A DNA stretch of 9,647 bases from Treponema sp. (GCA_017617145.1 JAFZWX010000111.1:1-9647); one strand, 5' to 3'; positions 1 through 7,004 are shown, counted from the stretch's first letter. A program made the numbers and translations. The notes: generated from the sequence alone by a model not told the origin.

Positions 1-22
1 AAAGGTAGAGGGGTAGGACGTT

Positions 23-310
23 ATGATGATAAATAGTGTAAACAATGTTTCTCAATTGAACAATGTTCAGAACATCCGCAAGACAGAGAACTCTGCTAAG
101 GTAAACAGCGAAACAGATTCAATTTCTGTTTCAAAAGAAGCCGTAGAAATGGCCGAAGCTTATTACCTTGACAAGGTTGCTTCTGAAACTCCTGATGTAA
201 GGGCTGACCGCATTGCAGAAGTAAAAGCTAAAATTAAGGATCCATCTTATTTGAGCGATGCTGTAATCATGTCAACTGCCGAAAAATTTATGACAAGTAT
301 TGGTCTTTAA
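23..310 (+). CDS. flgM: Anti-sigma-28 factor FlgM
   Basis: Predicted negative regulator of flagellin synthesis: FlgM binds the flagellar sigma factor FliA (sigma-28) in the cytoplasm and is exported once the hook-basal body is complete, freeing the sigma factor for late genes. At 95 residues it has the usual family size. The N-terminal 30 residues are Asn/Ser-rich and probably disordered. The recognisable part is C-terminal: DSISVSKEAVEMAEAYY (about 32-48), then the FlgM signature TPDVRADRIAEVKAKI (56-71) followed by DPSYL. The frame opens with two adjacent ATGs (23 and 26). An AGGA at 15-18 lies 4 nt from the first and 7 nt from the second, so the second ATG may be the real start. The gene is followed by its own terminator and is not beside flgN or hook genes within the window. 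Family assignment is firm; the treponemal flavour is my reading. Confidence 0.88.
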   Translation: MMINSVNNVSQLNNVQNIRKTENSAKVNSETDSISVSKEAVEMAEAYYLDKVASETPDVRADRIAEVKAKIKDPSYLSDAVIMSTAEKFMTSIGL

Positions 311-347
311 TTTTCTTGTTGAATTATTCAGCCACTGAATTGTAATG

Positions 348-388
348 AAAAGGTTGTTCGAATAGACGGGCAACCTTTTATTTTTTTT
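348..388 (+). terminator. Intrinsic terminator of flgM
   Basis: The arm AAAAGGTTG (348-356) pairs perfectly with CAACCTTTT (371-379). Three more pairs, two of them G-T wobbles, can close the loop to 8 nt (360-367). Eight T follow at 381-388. It lies 37 nt after the flgM stop and separates flgM from the next promoter. Confidence 0.88.
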
Positions 389-404
389 AAAAACAGAGTA
401 TAAT
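377..404 (+). promoter_or_regulatory. Predicted promoter of the ADH-fold/methyltransferase operon
   Basis: A perfect -10 box TATAAT sits at 399-404, about 32 nt before the ATG at 437. The -35 position falls in the T-tract of the preceding terminator and is only T-rich, not TTGACA-like. The call therefore rests on the -10 box and its position after a terminator. Confidence 0.45.
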
Positions 405-436
405 ATAAAAATCAAAGGAGAAAGTGGAGTTTAAAA

Positions 437-1585
437 ATGCAGGATTTTATTTTTAGAATATCACCTAATATTGTTCTTGGTTCATATACTGTAAGTCGTC
501 TTGGAATTCAGGCTTTGGAATGGGGTTCACGCTACATGGTTATTATGGACCCAATCCTGAACGAAGTAAAAATGCAGGAAAAAATCATTTCGGCTTTAAA
601 TGACCGCAAGCTAGATCACTTTGTTTTCAGTGAAATTACAGAAGGTACTGCCACAAAGACAATCCAAAGAGCTCTTGCTCTTGCAAAAGAAAGCCATGTT
701 CATGGAATTATTGCCGTTGGTGGTGCTAAAGCTCTTAATATAGGACGCTGTGTTGCCGCTCTTTATAATGAAGTTCACGATTTTTATACTTTTGTAGACG
801 GTGCGCTTCCTACAACTTCGGCAATTCCTTGTATTTGTGTGCCAACAACGTTCCGTACACCTTTTGTTTTTACAAATGAAATTCCTGTTACCGATTCTCG
901 AAATCACCAGCTTAAGCTTATGAAGGTTCAGAGTAATCTTACAAAGTTAGTTGTAATTGATCCAAATCTTATGCTTACTCTTACCGATAATCAAAAATCT
1001 TCACTTTCTATGGAAGTTTTGAGCATGGGTATTGAAGCATATCTTTCGCAAAAAGCAAACTTCTTTAGCGATATGTTTGTAGAAAAAGGTCTTGAACTTC
1101 TTTCTTATGCTTTGGACGGATCTCCTTCGCTTGATATTACTACTCCGGAAGAAATTCTTCTTGCACAGGCTGGTGTAATGGTTTCTATTGCAAGTTCATC
1201 AAGTTCGCTTGGACTTTGTTCGTTGCTTGGACTTACAATTAATTCGCGCTATAAGATAGATAAATCGCTTGTTGCTTCTATTTTGCTTGCATATTCTGTA
1301 GAAGATGCTGCTAAATTTAAGGCTGCACGTCTTGAAAAGCTTGCACACATTATGCGCATTGTTCCGGAAGATACAACTGGTGAAGCTGCAATTCAGATGT
1401 TTGTAGATTATATCCGCCAGAAAATTGCTAAATTTAATCTTCCTGCACGTCTTAAGGATTTGTCGCTTTCTATAGAACAACTTTCTCTTGCTGTTGAAGA
1501 TGTTCGCCCTATTGATATTGTAAATAATCTTCCTCGCAGCATGACAACAGATGATATCTTTGATTTTGTAAAGAACGCATATTAG
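437..1585 (+). CDS. Iron-containing alcohol dehydrogenase-fold protein lacking the metal-ligand histidines
   Basis: A 382-residue protein of usual family length. Landmarks of the Fe-ADH (group III) fold are visible in order: VGGAKALNIGR (94-104), where GGGSxxDxAK normally binds NAD(P); VPTTFRTPF (135-143) for the PTTxGTGSE segment; VVIDPNLM (172-179); and MEVLSMGIEAYLS (192-204) for the DALTHAIEAY helix. In characterised members (FucO, for example) one Asp and three His hold Fe or Zn. Here the Asp position is Glu193, the first His position is Met197, and no histidine exists between His157 and His304, so the HxxxH and PHG ligands are absent. The GGGS loop is also altered. The fold is clear, but a normal metal-dependent dehydrogenase reaction is unlikely; a pseudoenzyme or metal-free role is my inference. 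The start is supported by GGAG at 426-429, 7 nt upstream. It shares an operon with the downstream methyltransferase gene (21 nt gap). Physiological role unknown. Confidence 0.8.
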   Translation: MQDFIFRISPNIVLGSYTVSRLGIQALEWGSRYMVIMDPILNEVKMQEKIISALNDRKLDHFVFSEITEGTATKTIQRALALAKESHVHGIIAVGGAKALNIGRCVAALYNEVHDFYTFVDGALPTTSAIPCICVPTTFRTPFVFTNEIPVTDSRNHQLKLMKVQSNLTKLVVIDPNLMLTLTDNQKSSLSMEVLSMGIEAYLSQKANFFSDMFVEKGLELLSYALDGSPSLDITTPEEILLAQAGVMVSIASSSSSLGLCSLLGLTINSRYKIDKSLVASILLAYSVEDAAKFKAARLEKLAHIMRIVPEDTTGEAAIQMFVDYIRQKIAKFNLPARLKDLSLSIEQLSLAVEDVRPIDIVNNLPRSMTTDDIFDFVKNAY

Positions 1586-1606
1586 ACGGGTGACCCAAAA
1601 GCAATC

Positions 1607-2422
1607 ATGATTGAACCAGGCAAACTTTTTCAGCTCGCAGGTGGACAAAAGCGTCGCAAGTTAGCACTAACTTTTGGTGCACTTGAACGCGATATTCTTG
1701 GAATTGCCGAAAAAGGCACAGAATACTCTTTTACAAATATTCCCCGTTCTGAATACATTAAAGAAATTACTCGTATTTTATTAAAAGACCCAAAAATTAC
1801 ACCAGAGGCCACTGCAGAGTTGGAAAGTTTGCTTGCCGCCGATCCAATTGATGAGCTTCGCCTTTGTAATTGTGCGAGAAATCACCTTTTAGCAATAATC
1901 GGGACATTCCCTGCCGAGTGGGATTTAGTTATTGCTCCACACCCAAGTCTTACAAACGACGACGGAACAGTAAAACAACGCGATTTTTTCCCTGGAGTTG
2001 CGGTTTATGCAGAAGATATTCGTTCGCCGTTTAATATGGGTTCAATTTTCAGAACAGCAGAAGCAATGGGAGCCGAAAAGGTTTATATTTCGCCTTGTTG
2101 TGTTGACCCTGAGCAGCCGCGTGCAGTCCGTAGCGGTATGGGTTGTATAGAAACAATGGGTTATGAGCGTCTGGCGCTGGATGAGCTTCCTGCCGATGTA
2201 CCGGTTTTTGCGCTGGAAACTGGCGGTACAGACATAAATGAATTTGAGTTCCCAAAACAGGGAATCTGCATAATTGGTTCTGAAGAACTTGGTGTAAGCC
2301 CGGAAGCATTAAAAAGAGCGACGTATGGACGTGTAAGCATTCCTATGAAAGGTCTAAAGGCTTCGCTTAATGTTGGTGTTGCGTTTGGAATATTAATGCA
2401 AAAGTGGGTTGAGGCTCTTTAA
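1607..2422 (+). CDS. SpoU/TrmH-family RNA 2'-O-methyltransferase
   Basis: Predicted SAM-dependent 2'-O-ribose methyltransferase of the SPOUT class, acting on tRNA or rRNA; the target cannot be read from sequence. All three SPOUT motifs are present: motif 1 RSPFNMGSIFRTAEAMG (139-155) with Asn143 and catalytic-type Arg149; motif 2 GSEELGVSP (224-232); motif 3 IPMKGLKASLNVGVAFGIL (245-263), which forms the knotted SAM pocket. The first roughly 125 residues are a mostly helical extension, longer than in the minimal TrmH/TrmL proteins and unlike the usual L30e-like substrate-binding domain at a glance. The ATG at 1607 lies 21 nt after the previous stop, without a convincing Shine-Dalgarno, so translation may be coupled or reinitiated. 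Its 3' end runs 30 bp into the convergent HDOD gene. The name rlmB, trmH or trmL should not be assigned from this evidence. Confidence 0.87.
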   Translation: MIEPGKLFQLAGGQKRRKLALTFGALERDILGIAEKGTEYSFTNIPRSEYIKEITRILLKDPKITPEATAELESLLAADPIDELRLCNCARNHLLAIIGTFPAEWDLVIAPHPSLTNDDGTVKQRDFFPGVAVYAEDIRSPFNMGSIFRTAEAMGAEKVYISPCCVDPEQPRAVRSGMGCIETMGYERLALDELPADVPVFALETGGTDINEFEFPKQGICIIGSEELGVSPEALKRATYGRVSIPMKGLKASLNVGVAFGILMQKWVEAL

Positions 2423-3862
2423 CATAAAATCCAGCTGCCCTTTGGTGTGAATCTGGAAATAGTCCAGAACATCTTTATTAATCTGATAAAATTCTACTTT
2501 TCCCTGTTCGTAATACTGCAAAATATCGGCAAGATAAACAACAAAGACTATTTGTTTTATTTCTTCCGGAGCATACGACGGATTATTATGATAACGAATA
2601 ATCTGTGCAATGGTTTCTGGTAATCCCCATTTTTGAGCAAGCTTGTAGCAGCCGCGACTATGACCAAAATCCTTTAAGAAAAGCTGGTAAAGAGTTCCTG
2701 TATTATCTAAAGAATCTGCCAGTTTTTGTACTGTTTGTTTCTGCTCGTCTGTGGCAACTTCGAGCAGCAGGCATTCTATATCATGAAAAAGTGCGCTTAC
2801 ATAAATTTCTTCTAAATCAAACTTAAATTCCGGTGTATTTTTTGCAATGTTGAAGGCATAAAGAGCAACATCTGATTCATGCTTCCAGAAATTACGGATA
2901 TCATCGGCTTTTTTTATGATACGAATAGCAGGATTATCTTTGGAAAGAAGAGCCAGAACATTATCGCGACCAAGAATTTCAAAGGCGCAGGTAATTTTGG
3001 AACAGCTGTGTCCTTTTGCAGCAACATCTTTTAATAAGACAGAGGCTAAAGTAACATCTTTTGAAATGGCTTCTATAAGTGCATTATCATCTGAATGTTC
3101 TGCTGCCTCTGCAAAACTCGAAAGTACTTCTTCAAAAACAGGAATTGTATTAAGGTTTCCAACAAATTCTTCGTAAAGAGAATCCATTTGATTGTTAATT
3201 TCCTGATTAAGAGGTAGAAGCATTTGTGTTATTGTTTCAGTTTCGTTTGTAAATACCTTGTAATTATTTCTTGAAAGCCCGATTTTTCGCAGCATAAGAA
3301 TAATAATGATAATTCCAAGGCCAGCTCCTTCTGTCTGGTCTACCATGAGCGATACAACCTGATGCGGTTCTTCGTATTTTTCGGCAACACGCAGTTTTTC
3401 AAGAATTCGCTTTTTTTCAAATTTGGTCAATATAGAATTATTACGGATTTCTATTTTGATTCCTTCATCATTGAGCTGCAATATTAATTTTATATATAAT
3501 CCAGCCTCTTTTTGCAGTTCAAGATAATGCATGATATTTGACAGCGTATCTTCTTTAAAAGAAACCATTCCCTGGTGATAATCCATCTCATTATTAATAT
3601 CAAGCTTTTGTTCTTTAAAATAAATGCGCTTAGTATTTGCTTTTTTTGCGTTTGTAAGAAGTTCGCTAAGACAAAAAACAAGATTATCGGTCATATGTTC
3701 CTGATGGCATTGAATTAAAAAATACATCAGAATTTCTTGTATATAACGCTCTTTTTCTCTTGGAAGTGTATATGACATAACTTCCAAAGGAGTGTGCAGT
3801 TGTACGGCGAGACGAATTTTTTCTTTATCTTGTTCCGTTAAGAACTTGCTGGAAAAATCCAT
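2393..3862 (-). CDS. HATPase_c-like / HDOD signalling fusion protein
   Basis: A 489-residue predicted soluble protein with no signal peptide or membrane segment. The N-terminal half resembles a GHKL/histidine-kinase-type ATPase: N-box CLSELLTNAKKAN (64-76) with Glu67 and Asn71; a G1-like EIRNNS (138-143) in which the usual DxGxG is degraded; and G2 box TEGAGLGIIIIILMLRKIG (177-195). No phospho-acceptor His region or receiver domain is evident. The C-terminal half, from about 238, is a HDOD domain: IPVFEEVLSSF, ISKDVTLASVLLKDV (266-280), the helix TCAFEILGRDNVLALLS (291-307), then an HD-like part with His328, His360-Asp361, His401 and the closing KWGLPETIAQIIRYHNNP (411-428). HDOD proteins are generally non-enzymatic signalling scaffolds, yet several HD-type residues survive here. 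The start ATG has no Shine-Dalgarno, and a TACAAT box at 3881-3876 would give a leader of only about 7 nt. Partners and ligand are unknown. Confidence 0.8.
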   Translation of the reverse strand: MDFSSKFLTEQDKEKIRLAVQLHTPLEVMSYTLPREKERYIQEILMYFLIQCHQEHMTDNLVFCLSELLTNAKKANTKRIYFKEQKLDINNEMDYHQGMVSFKEDTLSNIMHYLELQKEAGLYIKLILQLNDEGIKIEIRNNSILTKFEKKRILEKLRVAEKYEEPHQVVSLMVDQTEGAGLGIIIIILMLRKIGLSRNNYKVFTNETETITQMLLPLNQEINNQMDSLYEEFVGNLNTIPVFEEVLSSFAEAAEHSDDNALIEAISKDVTLASVLLKDVAAKGHSCSKITCAFEILGRDNVLALLSKDNPAIRIIKKADDIRNFWKHESDVALYAFNIAKNTPEFKFDLEEIYVSALFHDIECLLLEVATDEQKQTVQKLADSLDNTGTLYQLFLKDFGHSRGCYKLAQKWGLPETIAQIIRYHNNPSYAPEEIKQIVFVVYLADILQYYEQGKVEFYQINKDVLDYFQIHTKGQLDFMLKSLNPLLH

Positions 3863-3946
3863 ATTATTCTATTTTATTGTAGAATTTGTTAAATGTAAAA
3901 CTTTTTTTCTTAATATTTTTTAATGTAAAAAAGTTTTTGTAAAAAG

Positions 3947-5392
3947 TTATTTTTTCCAGTAGCTTGGCATAAAGAAAATAACCATTGTATATAGTTCCAG
4001 ACGGCCTGCAAGCATGGCAAAACAATACCACAGCTTTACAAAAACAGGCAGGGCACCGTAGTTTGCAGTAGGACCAAGAAGTCCAAATGCAGGACCAACG
4101 TTGCCTACCATAGAGAGAGCGCCTGTGACCGAACTTAAAACGTCAAGCTTTCCAAGGCAACCTATAAAAAAAGTGATTGCAATTATAACAAAGTACAAAA
4201 ACATAAAGCTTGTAACGCTCAAAACAATATCTTTGCTGCTGACCTTGCCGTTTAAGCGAATTGTAAAGATTCCGTGAGGGTGGAGCATGCGTTTTGTTTC
4301 GTTATTAAGCTGTTTTGCAAGAACAACCCAGCGCACAACCTTAATTCCACCGCTTGTAGAGCCCGAACAGCCGCCTACAAAGAACAGCATGAACAGGAAA
4401 AATTGTGCAATAACCGGCCATTGAAGGTAATCGGCAGTGCCAAAACCGGTTGTTGTCATTATAGAAACAGCCTGGAACGAAGAATAACGCAGGCTTGTAC
4501 CGAAGTTCCCGTAATATGGGATTACAGAAATGGTAATTCCTACCAGCGAAACCAGAAGAATGCCTATATATGCCTTAAATTCCGCGTTACTGAAGATATC
4601 TTTGGCTTTTCCCTGGAATATATAAACAAAAAGACTGAAGTTTATACCCGCAAGGAACATAAATACGGTAATGATTATTTCTATAGCCAGCGAATTGTAG
4701 GTGCCGATAGATGCGTTTCTTGTAGAAAATCCGCCGGTACCAAGAGTTGCAAAGGCATGAGAAAGTGCGTCTACAAAATCCATGCCGGCAAGCTTAAGGG
4801 CAATTGTTTCTGCAACTGTGAAACCTGCATAAATTCCCCACAAAATCTTTGCTGTTGTTGTAATCCTGGCTGTTACCTTGCCTTTTTCGGGGCCGGTTGT
4901 TTCTGCTTTAATAAGCTGAAAGCCTCCAACACCAAGAAGCGGCAGTAAAGCAACTGTAAGAGTAACAATTCCCATACCGCCAATCCAGTGGGTAAGACAT
5001 CGGAGCATATTAATTGAACGCGGAAGGTTTTCAACTTCACTTAAAATTGTTGCACCTGTTGTGGTAAAACCGCTTACGCTTTCAAAAAGGGCATCGGCAT
5101 AGTTATTAAAATATCCGCTTAAAGCAAGAGGCACAGAGCCCATAACAGACATTACAACCCACGACATGGCAACAATTACAAAAGTCTGCTTTATAGACAT
5201 AGAAACTTTGGTTTTTCGTGTAAAAAAGTTTACTGCTGCACAAAAAACAAAGCTCACAGCCATTGGAATTACAAAAGGGAGAATCATTTCTGCTTCGTGG
5301 CAGCCAAGCGCAACACCTAAAGGGACTGCAAAAAGTGCACCAACAAGCGCCAGAAGAATTGAACTGATTTTTAGAAACGATAAAATAAACAT
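3947..5392 (-). CDS. trkH: Trk potassium uptake system membrane subunit TrkH
   Basis: The K+-translocating, channel-like inner-membrane subunit of the Trk system, 481 residues, the usual TrkH length. It shows the four internal M1-P-M2 repeats. The pore loops are SGFTTTGAT (107-115), ATLGTGGFST (215-224), SIMTTTGFG (310-318) and SMVGNVGPA (427-435), each with the filter glycine that lines the selectivity filter. GCSGSTSGGIKVVR (341-354) and the C-terminal GRLELYT (463-469) are further TrkH/KtrB hallmarks. The N-terminus has two hydrophobic helices (about 6-28 and 36-57) ahead of the first repeat, as in TrkH. It lies 20 nt downstream of trkA on the same strand, so the two are co-transcribed. 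A GGAG lies 13 nt before the ATG, rather distant, so initiation may be weak or coupled to trkA. Together with a double-RCK TrkA this indicates TrkAH and not KtrAB. Confidence 0.95.
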   Translation of the reverse strand: MFILSFLKISSILLALVGALFAVPLGVALGCHEAEMILPFVIPMAVSFVFCAAVNFFTRKTKVSMSIKQTFVIVAMSWVVMSVMGSVPLALSGYFNNYADALFESVSGFTTTGATILSEVENLPRSINMLRCLTHWIGGMGIVTLTVALLPLLGVGGFQLIKAETTGPEKGKVTARITTTAKILWGIYAGFTVAETIALKLAGMDFVDALSHAFATLGTGGFSTRNASIGTYNSLAIEIIITVFMFLAGINFSLFVYIFQGKAKDIFSNAEFKAYIGILLVSLVGITISVIPYYGNFGTSLRYSSFQAVSIMTTTGFGTADYLQWPVIAQFFLFMLFFVGGCSGSTSGGIKVVRWVVLAKQLNNETKRMLHPHGIFTIRLNGKVSSKDIVLSVTSFMFLYFVIIAITFFIGCLGKLDVLSSVTGALSMVGNVGPAFGLLGPTANYGALPVFVKLWYCFAMLAGRLELYTMVIFFMPSYWKK

Positions 5393-5412
5393 AAAATCAC
5401 GCTTTCTCCGTG

Positions 5413-6855
5413 TTACTGCTTTCCGGCAAAATAAGACAGAATCTTTTTGCTGTTTTCGGCTTTTGTAATAAGAACTACGTGGTCGCCTGCTGCAAACTGA
5501 GTGTCACCACCAGGAATTGCATACTGCTGCTGGCCAAGCTTTCTGCCCAAAAGTACAAGGAAAGAACCAGGATCTGCAATTTCGCGTAAAGGTTTTCCGC
5601 TGACTTTTGAGCTTGAAGTAATTTCGCATTCTACAATTTCAAGCTCGCCTGTTGTTACGGTATGTATTTCTTTTACAGATTTTCCACGCAGATGGCTCAT
5701 AATTGAGTCTACTACACTGTCGCGAAGAGGTATGGCAACATCTACACCCAAGTGTTTTTCGCTGATTTCTACAAAATCGTGGCTGCGAACAAGGCCAACG
5801 GACTGTCCAACACCAAGAGATTCCAGATAAGCCGCAAGAATCATATTCAGTTCATGATTATGTGTAGCACAAATTGCAAGGTCAAAAGATGTAAGGCCTT
5901 CTTCACGAAGCATGTTTTCGTCAGAAGCGTCGGCACAAAGAACGCGTGCATCCGGGAAACGTTCTGCAGCTGCTTTTGCAAGGGCGTCATCGCTGTCTAT
6001 AATCACAAATTCCTGTGAATGACGTGCCTTTGCACCACTGAACAATCTTGCAAAACCGGTTGCTCGTTTTTGAATAAGCTTTTCGGCAATAATTGTTCCA
6101 ATTCGGCCGGCGCCAATTAAAACAACCTTTTTAAGTTCCTTTTGAATAGAACCACAAAGCTCAAGCACGGCATTTATGTCATCTTTGTCTACTAATACGC
6201 CCAGAGTGTCACCAGCGTTTATAATAGTATCGCCGGTTGGAAGCGAAGTGATACCGTTTTGCTCAACGTAACTTACAAGGAAGCGTACGTCTGTTTTAGA
6301 ACGAACTTCCTTAAGTGTAATTCCGTCAAAAACACTGTCTTTATTTACAAGGATTTTTGCAATTTCAAGGCCCGAATTGTCAAAGGTAATAACGTTTCCA
6401 ACAGCACCGTTTTCAACAGCCTGAACAATAGCGTCTGCTGCTTCAACATCCGGGTGAATCATATAGTTTATTCCGTAAAGAGGTCGATGTTTACCGCCAA
6501 ATTCTCCGGAATGCTTTTTTTCGGCTTTAGTTGTATTTACATAGTAGGCATAGTTTCGGACACGCGCAATTTTTAAAACATCAGGGTAAACCGCATCTAC
6601 AAGCGAGCAGGTTATCATATTAACTTCGTCTGATGAGGTTACGCAAACAAGAGCATCGGCTTTGGCAATACCAACTTCTTCAAGAGTTTCAAGATTGTTT
6701 CCGTCGGCACACACAACAGTACAGTCAAGAATATTCTGTGCATGACGGATAGTGTGTTCGTCGTTGTCTACAATAGCAACTTCGTTTTTTTCGTTTATAA
6801 GGAGCTTAGCCAGCTGAACACCAGTAAAGCCCGCACCTACGATTACTATTTTCAT
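5413..6855 (-). CDS. trkA: Trk potassium uptake regulatory subunit TrkA
   Basis: Cytoplasmic NAD(H)/nucleotide-binding gating subunit for TrkH, 480 residues with two RCK_N-RCK_C halves, the full TrkA architecture. The first Rossmann domain starts at residue 1 with MKIVIVGAGFTG and ends strand beta-2 in Asp30, which favours NAD(H). The second begins KKVVLIGAGRIG (242-253) with IDSD at 286-289. RCK_C domains fall at about 150-235 and 395-478. Compared with the E. coli protein as I remember it, there are extra residues near 111-127 and a basic stretch near 264-281. I chose the ATG at 6855 because it begins the Rossmann strand exactly; a TTG six codons upstream lies on the promoter. There is no Shine-Dalgarno, and TATAAT ends 6 nt before the ATG, so the message should start at or beside the start codon. 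First gene of a trkA-trkH operon. Confidence 0.95.
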   Translation of the reverse strand: MKIVIVGAGFTGVQLAKLLINEKNEVAIVDNDEHTIRHAQNILDCTVVCADGNNLETLEEVGIAKADALVCVTSSDEVNMITCSLVDAVYPDVLKIARVRNYAYYVNTTKAEKKHSGEFGGKHRPLYGINYMIHPDVEAADAIVQAVENGAVGNVITFDNSGLEIAKILVNKDSVFDGITLKEVRSKTDVRFLVSYVEQNGITSLPTGDTIINAGDTLGVLVDKDDINAVLELCGSIQKELKKVVLIGAGRIGTIIAEKLIQKRATGFARLFSGAKARHSQEFVIIDSDDALAKAAAERFPDARVLCADASDENMLREEGLTSFDLAICATHNHELNMILAAYLESLGVGQSVGLVRSHDFVEISEKHLGVDVAIPLRDSVVDSIMSHLRGKSVKEIHTVTTGELEIVECEITSSSKVSGKPLREIADPGSFLVLLGRKLGQQQYAIPGGDTQFAAGDHVVLITKAENSKKILSYFAGKQ

Positions 6856-6861
6856 AGGAAT

Positions 6862-6870
6862 ATTATAGCA
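6862..6870 (-). promoter_or_regulatory. Extended -10 promoter of trkA, predicting a leaderless mRNA
   Basis: On the minus strand the sequence TGCTATAAT is a textbook extended -10 (TGn plus perfect TATAAT). No good -35 is visible 16-18 nt upstream, as expected for this class. Six nt separate TATAAT from the trkA ATG, so a transcript starting 6-7 nt after the box begins on or next to the start codon. Confidence 0.6.
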
Positions 6871-6877
6871 CAAAATG

Positions 6878-6912
6878 GGGAATAGGGAATAGTAAATAGG
6901 GAATAGTAAATA
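6878..6912. repeat. Tandem repeat of 14 bp, 2.5 copies
   Basis: GGGAATAGTAAATA occurs twice in direct succession (6885-6898 and 6899-6912), preceded by a half unit GGGAATA at 6878-6884. It starts immediately upstream of the trkA -10 box and runs up to the GC-rich hairpin block. Non-coding. Confidence 0.85.
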
Positions 6913-6917
6913 GTGGA

Positions 6918-6991
6918 GGGCGGAGCCCCGCCCTACGCCTCAAAGCAAAGCTTTTCGGCTACCCCACCCAGCGGGCTCAAATGCCGCCCGC
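6918..6991. repeat. GC-rich block of three consecutive hairpins between trkA and the ECF gene
   Basis: Three inverted repeats follow each other: GGGCGG (6918-6923) with CCGCCC (6928-6933); GCC plus AAAGC (6937-6946) with GCTTT plus GGC (6950-6959); GCGGGC (6971-6976) with GCCCGC (6986-6991). The block is strikingly richer in G and C than the surrounding DNA and carries no open frame of note. It lies just downstream of the ECF gene stop on the minus strand, but no T-tract follows, so it is not a standard terminator. It looks like a dispersed structured repeat; copies elsewhere in the genome cannot be seen from here. Confidence 0.6.
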
Positions 6992-7004
6992 AACGCCTGC
7001 TTGT

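Noticed and set aside
1199..1648. Open frame of 149 codons on the minus strand opposite the ADH-fold gene
   Set aside because: Composition is that of an antisense shadow (many Lys, Arg, Asn, Cys, Ile), with no ribosome-binding site and no recognisable motif.
3895..3946. Possible terminator after trkH
   Set aside because: Only a five-pair A/T stem (3934-3938 with 3941-3945) in a run of A and T. Such pairing is expected by chance in this composition, so I do not call it.
4274..4948. Open frame of 224 codons on the plus strand opposite trkH
   Set aside because: It is Cys/Asn/Lys-rich low-complexity translation with no family resemblance, and lies wholly antisense to a clear trkH. A shadow frame.
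6856..6873. Earlier TTG start for trkA at 6873
   Set aside because: It would place the perfect TATAAT inside the coding sequence and add six residues before the Rossmann strand that canonically begins at the ATG.
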